A DNA stretch of 9,748 nucleotides, from NCBI GenBank assembly GCA_934597465.1, contig CAKTSC010000039.1:1-9748 (forward strand), in the 5' to 3' direction. This stretch comes from an uncultured Dysosmobacter sp. GTDB taxonomy: Bacteria; Bacillota; Clostridia; Oscillospirales; Oscillospiraceae. Each line of letters opens with the position of its first letter. Position 1 is the first letter of the stretch. Of this stretch, positions 5,701 through 9,748 are shown piece after piece. The notes beneath the pieces were generated by a model. That model ran no database searches. It worked only from the letters and a program-made list of their open reading frames with translations, and was not told where the DNA came from. Made by a program: the position numbers and the translations under genes.

Positions 5701-6064
5701 GGAGCCGGAGGTGCTGCGGGCCATGGAGCACGAGGCCCTGGAAAAGCCCGTTTACCTCCCCCTGCGGGTAGACCGGACGGGGAATCTCAGCGGCGCTGTG
5801 GCATCGGCCCAGCAGCTGGGCCAGCTGGCCCGCTACGTTGACCGGCTCCTGGGGCGGATCGCCCGGGAGATCCGGCAGGGAAACATCGACGCGGATCCCG
5901 TCTGCCGGGGGCCGGAGGACAGCGCCTGCCGCTACTGCCCCTGGGCCATGGCCTGCCAGTTTGAGGACGGCCGGGGCCGGGATCACCGGAACTATCTCCG
6001 GGCGGTGAAGCCGGAGGACTTCTGGCGGGAGCTGCGGGAGGAGGAAGGAGAGGAACATGGCTGA
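2741..6064 (+). CDS. addB: AddB subunit of the AddAB helicase-nuclease (RexB-like)
   Basis: AddB partners AddA to resect double-strand DNA ends and prepare 3' tails for RecA. Its helicase-like part recognises Chi, and its nuclease cuts the 5'-ended strand. I chose GTG 2741 (1107 residues): GGGGAGG at 2727-2733 is 7 bases upstream, and the protein then starts VLTILMGRAKSGKS, as AddB proteins do, with Walker A at residues 7-14. The upstream in-frame ATG at 2708 would sit inside the -10 box. The C-terminal RecB-type nuclease has His777 (GTFLHF), Asp888 (GKVDRVD), Asp905 and Lys907 (VVDYKTG). Four cysteines fit the family's 4Fe-4S staple: Cys747, then Cys1063, Cys1066 and Cys1072 (C-x2-C-x5-C). 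The last 8 bases overlap addA. The length is normal and no frameshift is seen. Confidence 0.95.
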   Translation: MLTILMGRAKSGKSEWMLRRIAALGDSSRQILLVPEHASYAAEVDLCRACGDSASRHAEVLSFRRLAARVLAVTGGAADVSLDQGGKLLTLQKALGEVAPALKLYRRPSRKAAFLTSMLDLFDEFQSFAVTPEDLSRRGEELTGATGEKLRDLSLLYGAYQARLQRPGLDARDRMSKLCDHLEESRVAEGADIFLDGFNYFTAQEQNVLSVLLRQGRSVTVSLLGEERGGRSELFDASYRTREMLLRLAREENREAEILYMKPAGEDGPLRRLEQGFLGTAEPWEGESESIQLLEAPDPYAEAEECAAALRRLVAEGKCRYRDIGVGARNMGDYEFLLSGVFERYGIPVYLSRRSDILETPALTLVTGALETLGSGFEAEELFRCLKTGLAGLTAEECDRLENYALTWDIHGAMWLRDTDWVAHPAGYGRPWRDADRAELQEINALRRRVREPFLLLRDGMKAEETAKGKVEILYSFLERVRLQQSLEEQRTRLAGAGLLQRAEECAQLWEILCGALDQFVELLGEEPITTDEFQRLLRQVLTQYSVGSIPAALDQVTVGDISRNDRHTCRYFFLLGANDHVLPAPAAAGGILNESDRDELASVGLRLAPRGMERMSLELQNLYAALCQPTEGLFLSYPVSDGAGTALRSAFVVDRLRKLFPGAVLRRSDPRRPYRLTAEIPALESAGRSENAALRDYFRQRRPEAMAAMEAAACLERGRLDPPAVRALYGDRYFFSASRIERMNSCHFAYFMEYGLRARSREKAEFDAPQIGTFLHFVLENVTREVKGRGGFSQVGDGELRALTERFIAQYADAEFQNFRDRSPRFRYLFDRLRHAAFAVVRETAEELRCSDFVPVAFELSFGDGGTLPAVSIREADSELRISGKVDRVDGWEKDGKLYLRVVDYKTGRKSFDLAEVRMGLDIQMLLYLFTLQREGEGFFGKPIEPAGVLYFPARDEILAAERSVGPEELAALRAKALRRTGLLLREPEVLRAMEHEALEKPVYLPLRVDRTGNLSGAVASAQQLGQLARYVDRLLGRIAREIRQGNIDADPVCRGPEDSACRYCPWAMACQFEDGRGRDHRNYLRAVKPEDFWRELREEEGEEHG

Positions 6065-9000
6065 ACTGACACTGACCGCCGCCCAGCGGGCGGTGGTGGA
6101 GGATCGGGGCGGGAGCCTGCTTGTCAGCGCCGCCGCCGGATCCGGCAAGACCAAGGTGCTGGTGGAGCGGCTCTTCCGCTACCTCCGGGAGGAGCACGCC
6201 AATGTGGACGACTTCCTCATCATCACCTATACCAAGGCCGCAGCGGCGGAGCTCCGGGGCAAGATTGCGGCGGAGCTGAACCGCCGCATCGCGGAGGAGC
6301 CGGAGGACGGGCACCTCCGGCGGCAGCTATTGCGGGTCTATCAGGCGGATATCAAAACGGTGGACGCCTTCTGCGCGGGACTGCTGCGGGAGAACAGCCA
6401 TCTGCTGGCCCGGGAGGAGGATCGGCGGAGCCTTTCGCCGGACTTCCGGGTGCTGGACGAGGACGAGGCGGCGCTGCTGCGCCAGCGGGTGCTGGAGCGG
6501 ACGCTGGACGGCTTCTACGCCGGGATCGACGAGGCCGGGGAACTGCTGGCGGGGACGCTGGGGTTCGGACGGGACGACCGGAAGCTTTCGCATCTGGTGC
6601 TGGAGCTCTACGGGAAGCTGCAAAGCCACGCCTGGCCCCTCCGCTGGCTGCGGGAGAGCCGGGAGCAGTGGGGGGCCTACCGCCCGGAGGGGGACTTTGA
6701 CGCCACGCCCTACGCGGCCATCCTGCGGGGGAGCCTGGGGCGGCGGGCGGCCTTCTGGGGGAAGCTCCTGGGGAACTGCGCCGACGCCATGGCGGGCAAC
6801 GACGCGCTGGTGCGGGGCTACCAGGATCGCTTTTACGCGGCGGCGGGGCAGCTCCGGGAGCTTGCCGCCGCCTGCGGAAGCTGGGAGGGGGCGGGCGCGG
6901 CCCTGGCGGCGCTGCGCTTTCCCAAGTTGGGGGCAGTGCGCAATGGCGGAGCGGAGAAGGAGCGGGCCAAACGGCTCTGGGATGCCTGCAAGAAAGAGAT
7001 GGAGGGGCTGCGGCCCCGCTTTGCCGTGACGACCCGGGAGGCCATGGAGGATCTCTCCGCCGTGGCCCCGGCCATGGTGGCGCTGCTGGATCTGGTGGAG
7101 CGCTTCTCCGAGGATTACCGGCAGGAGAAGCTCCGGCGCAACGCGGCGGACTTCTCTGACCAGGAGCATTTGGCCTTGGGGATCCTGCTGGACGGGGAGG
7201 GGGAGCCCACGGAGCTTGCCCGGCAGGTGGCCTCCCGCTACCGGGAGATCCTGGTGGACGAGTATCAGGACACCAACGAGGTGCAGGATCGCATCTTCCG
7301 GGCAGTCTCCCGGGAGGGGCGGAACCTCTTTACCGTGGGGGACGTGAAGCAGAGTATCTACCGCTTCCGCCTGGCGGATCCGGGGATCTTTCTGCAGAAG
7401 TATGAGACCTACCGTCCTGCCGGGGAGGCGGAGGAGGGGGAGGCCCGGAAGATCCTGCTCTCCCGGAACTTCCGCTCCCGGCGGGAAGTCCTCAGCGCGG
7501 CGAACTTTGTCTTTGCCAACATCCTCTCCCGGGAGATGGGGGGCATGGAGTACGGCGAGGGGGAGGCCCTGCACCTGGGGGCCGGGTATCCAGACCGGGC
7601 GGACTGCGCCGTGGAGTACCACCTGCTCTGCTGCGGCGGGGAGGAGGCCGCCCCCCGGCGGGACGCCGAGGCGGACTTCGTGGCCCGGCGGATCCGGGCG
7701 CTGCTGGCAGGCCGCTTTCCGGTGACGGAGGGGGACGGGAGCCTGCGGCCCTGCCGCCCGGAGGACATCGTGATCCTGCTGCGCTCCCCCGGCGGGCGGG
7801 GGGCGGACTTCGCCGCGGCCCTGGCCCGGCAGGGGATCCCTTCAGCCTTCGCCGAGAGCGCGGACTTCTTCTCCACCATGGAGATCGCCACCGTGCTCTC
7901 GCTGCTGGAGCTCATCGACAATCCACGGCAGGACGTGCCCCTTATCGCCGTGCTGCGCTCGCCCCTCTTCGGGTTCTCCCCCTCCCGCCTGGCGGTGATC
8001 CGGAGCAGAGCCCGGGAGGGGGACTTCCTGGACGCGCTCCGGGCGGACGGCGGGGAGGACTGCCAGCACTTCCTGGCGGAGCTGGAGGAGCTGCGGCTCC
8101 GGAGCCGGGATCTGGGGGTGGGGCAGCTCCTCTGGCATCTCTACCACCGGCTCAATGTGCTGGGGATCTTCGGCGCCATGGAGGGCGGCGAGCAGCGGCG
8201 GGAGAACCTCATCGCCCTGACGGAGCAGGCCCAGCGCTGGGAGAAGGGGGGCTGCGCCAGCGTCTACGCCTTCGTGGGGCAGATGCGGCGGCTGCTGGAG
8301 TCCGGCCGGGCCCCCAAGGTCAGCGTGGGGGAGGAGCGGGGCGGCGTCCGCATCCTGAGCATCCATAAGTCCAAGGGGCTGGAGTTCCCCATCGTGATCC
8401 TGGCGGATCTCAGCCGGGCCTTCTCCCAGATGGACTACCGCTCCTCCGTGCTGGTACACCCGAAGCTGGGCCTGGGGCCCGAGCGGGTGGATCTGGCCCG
8501 GCGCATCCGCTATCCCACCCTGGCCAAGGACGCCGTGCGGGAGCTGCTGGAGCGGGAGAACAAGGAGGAGGAGCAGCGGGTGCTCTACGTGGCCATGACC
8601 CGGCCCAAGGAGAAGCTGATCCTGGTGGACGCCCGGGCCCACGCGGAGCGGCAGCTCCAGCGCCTGGCGGCGGTGGCCGCCTGCCCGGCCCTGCCGGAGA
8701 CGGTGGAGAACGGGAAGTGCTTTGGAGACTGGATCCTGCTGCCGCTCCTCTGCCGGGCGGAGAGCGCCCCCCTCCGGCAGCTGGCCGGGGCGGAGGACGT
8801 GCCCCTGGAGACGGGGTCGGAGTTCCCCTGGGAGGTCTTCGTCCACAGCGGGGAGGAGCTGACGGCAGCGGAGCCCGCGGGCGACTGGCGGGAGGCCCCG
8901 GAGACGCCGGAGGCGGCCCCGGATTTCGACCCGGCGCTGCTGGAGTTCCAATACCCCTACCAGGCGGAGACGCTGCTGCCCGCCAAGCTGACCGCCACCC

Positions 9001-9608
9001 AGATGAAGGGCCGGGAGGCAGACCGGGAGATCGCGGAGAACGCCGCCCGGACGCCCTCCCTCCGGCCCCTGACCCAGCCCCGGTTCCGCCGGGGCGGCGG
9101 GGACTTGACGGCGGCGGAGGCGGGGACGGCGGTGCATCTGGCGCTGCAGTACCTGGACTTCCGGGATTTCGATGTGGCCGGGCAGATCGCCCGGATGGAG
9201 GAGCGACATTTACTGCCCCCCGCCCAGGCGGCGGCCATCCCGGTCTGGGAGCTGGAGCGCTTCCTGCGCTCGCCCCTGGCGGAGGAGCTGCGGGCGGCGG
9301 AGACGCTGCTGCGGGAGTACCGCTTCACGGTGCTGCTGCCGGCCCGGAACCTGGCGCAGGACGCGGCGGAGGAAGACCGGGTGCTGCTGCAGGGCATCGT
9401 GGACTGCTGCTTCGGCGGCAGGGAAGGGCCCCTGACGGTGCTGGACTTCAAGACTGACCGTGTGGAGGGGGAGGCTTTGCGGGCCCGGGCGGAGCGCTAC
9501 CGGCCCCAGCTGGAGGCTTACAGCGGCGCTCTCTCCCGGGTGCTGGAGCGGCCCGTGGGGCGGCGGATCCTCTGCTTCCTCCACGCGGGGGAGACGGTGG
9601 AGCTCTGA
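6057..9608 (+). CDS. addA: AddA subunit of the AddAB helicase-nuclease (RexA-like)
   Basis: AddA is the motor of the complex: a UvrD-like 3'-5' ATP-driven helicase with its own nuclease that cuts the 3'-ended strand. The 1183 residues contain Gln10 of the Q motif, Walker A SAAAGSGKT (24-32), motif Ia TYTKAAAAELR (57-67), Walker B DEYQD (401-405), motif III VGDVKQSIYRFR (427-438), motif IV SRNFRSR (469-475), motif V HKSKGLEF (770-777) and motif VI EEQRVLYVAMTR (838-849). The C-terminal nuclease keeps His1027, Asp1116 (QGIVD) and the Asp1130-Lys1132 pair (DFKTD), so both activities should be present. ATG 6057 lies inside the end of addB, with AAGGAG at 6045-6050, which points to translational coupling and equal subunit levels. 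The length is close to the family norm and the gene is uninterrupted. Confidence 0.96.
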   Translation: MAELTLTAAQRAVVEDRGGSLLVSAAAGSGKTKVLVERLFRYLREEHANVDDFLIITYTKAAAAELRGKIAAELNRRIAEEPEDGHLRRQLLRVYQADIKTVDAFCAGLLRENSHLLAREEDRRSLSPDFRVLDEDEAALLRQRVLERTLDGFYAGIDEAGELLAGTLGFGRDDRKLSHLVLELYGKLQSHAWPLRWLRESREQWGAYRPEGDFDATPYAAILRGSLGRRAAFWGKLLGNCADAMAGNDALVRGYQDRFYAAAGQLRELAAACGSWEGAGAALAALRFPKLGAVRNGGAEKERAKRLWDACKKEMEGLRPRFAVTTREAMEDLSAVAPAMVALLDLVERFSEDYRQEKLRRNAADFSDQEHLALGILLDGEGEPTELARQVASRYREILVDEYQDTNEVQDRIFRAVSREGRNLFTVGDVKQSIYRFRLADPGIFLQKYETYRPAGEAEEGEARKILLSRNFRSRREVLSAANFVFANILSREMGGMEYGEGEALHLGAGYPDRADCAVEYHLLCCGGEEAAPRRDAEADFVARRIRALLAGRFPVTEGDGSLRPCRPEDIVILLRSPGGRGADFAAALARQGIPSAFAESADFFSTMEIATVLSLLELIDNPRQDVPLIAVLRSPLFGFSPSRLAVIRSRAREGDFLDALRADGGEDCQHFLAELEELRLRSRDLGVGQLLWHLYHRLNVLGIFGAMEGGEQRRENLIALTEQAQRWEKGGCASVYAFVGQMRRLLESGRAPKVSVGEERGGVRILSIHKSKGLEFPIVILADLSRAFSQMDYRSSVLVHPKLGLGPERVDLARRIRYPTLAKDAVRELLERENKEEEQRVLYVAMTRPKEKLILVDARAHAERQLQRLAAVAACPALPETVENGKCFGDWILLPLLCRAESAPLRQLAGAEDVPLETGSEFPWEVFVHSGEELTAAEPAGDWREAPETPEAAPDFDPALLEFQYPYQAETLLPAKLTATQMKGREADREIAENAARTPSLRPLTQPRFRRGGGDLTAAEAGTAVHLALQYLDFRDFDVAGQIARMEERHLLPPAQAAAIPVWELERFLRSPLAEELRAAETLLREYRFTVLLPARNLAQDAAEEDRVLLQGIVDCCFGGREGPLTVLDFKTDRVEGEALRARAERYRPQLEAYSGALSRVLERPVGRRILCFLHAGETVEL

Positions 9609-9612
9609 GAAG

Positions 9613-9677
9613 GGGCGCTCTTGGCACCCTTTGCGGGGGGAAAGCGCCCTGGGAAGGGAAGCTTTTTCCGGAAAAGC
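9613..9677 (+). terminator. Weak candidate 3' end structures after addA
   Basis: GGGCGCT (9613-9619) pairs with AGCGCCC (9643-9649) around a 23-base loop that can fold further. A second, A/T-rich palindrome follows at 9661-9677 (GCTTTTTCCGGAAAAGC), whose T run (9663-9667) might serve as the tail. Neither is a clean stem plus T tract. They start five bases after the addA stop codon, so ending the addBA message is the natural guess, but termination efficiency is uncertain. Confidence 0.35.
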
Positions 9678-9699
9678 GGCGGAAATGAGAAAAAAGAGC

Positions 9700-9728
9700 T
9701 TGCAATTCCCAAAAGTCTGTGGTAAACT
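9700..9728 (+). promoter_or_regulatory. Promoter for a gene beyond the right edge
   Basis: TTGCAA (9700-9705), a 17-base spacer and TAAACT (9723-9728) form a sigma-A-like promoter, with TGG just before the -10 giving the extended TGn element. It comes after the addA end structures and points rightwards. Only 20 bases remain after the -10, and no ribosome binding site or start codon is visible, so the downstream gene is unknown. Confidence 0.55.
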
Positions 9729-9748
9729 AATCTAGCTTGCGTGGGGTG

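Noticed and set aside
5066..6154. Minus-strand open frame across the addB-addA junction
   Set aside because: It is an antisense shadow of two firmly identified genes with no recognisable motif.
6327..9209. Long minus-strand open frames (6327-7622 and 7842-9209) opposite addA
   Set aside because: They are repetitive Leu/Pro/Gln/His/Gly composition typical of the complement of GC-rich coding sequence.
1..9748. CRISPR array, tRNA, rRNA, transposase or phage genes
   Set aside because: No regularly spaced identical repeats, no clover-leaf with a T-loop motif, no rRNA-like stretch and no integrase or transposase motifs were found.

Overview
The window reads as chromosomal DNA from a GC-rich (roughly two-thirds G+C by eye), endospore-forming Clostridia member. 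The best guess is the Oscillospiraceae/Ruminococcaceae group, but this is inferred from gene content and codon style, not from a phylogenetic marker. SpoIIR implies sporulation, AddAB is the usual Firmicutes end-processing enzyme, and ribosome binding sites are strong AAGGAGG/GGGGAGG types.

Layout: (1) Bases 1-711 hold the 3' part of ispE (isoprenoid synthesis); its N-terminus lies outside the window. (2) Bases 712-894 are an A/T-tract-rich gap with nested inverted repeats, a good candidate sigma-F promoter and a small hairpin just before spoIIR. (3) Bases 895-1503 are spoIIR, the forespore signal that triggers sigma-E activation in the mother cell. (4) Bases 1504-1972 carry no convincing gene. 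They hold a possible rod-shaped RNA fold, a strong intrinsic terminator (1658-1708), a chain of hairpins including a REP-like palindrome, and a 13-bp hairpin at the end of the next gene. (5) Bases 1973-2602, minus strand, encode a DUF1643-family protein with its own extended -10 promoter. (6) A 138-bp divergent intergenic region leads into addB (2741-6064) and addA (6057-9608). These overlap by 8 bases and encode the two subunits of the AddAB helicase-nuclease; all catalytic motifs I could check are intact, as is the AddB iron-sulphur cysteine set. (7) Bases 9609-9748 hold weak hairpins and a good promoter for a gene beyond the window.

How the genes relate: ispE and spoIIR are same-strand neighbours but spoIIR probably has its own sporulation promoter. 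addB-addA is a translationally coupled operon for double-strand-break repair. The DUF1643 gene is divergent from it, and two of its motifs recall the uracil-DNA-glycosylase superfamily, so a link to DNA repair is possible but unproven. I found no convincing new multi-gene system, CRISPR array, tRNA, rRNA or transposase. The least explained part is the hairpin-rich 1504-1972 stretch.
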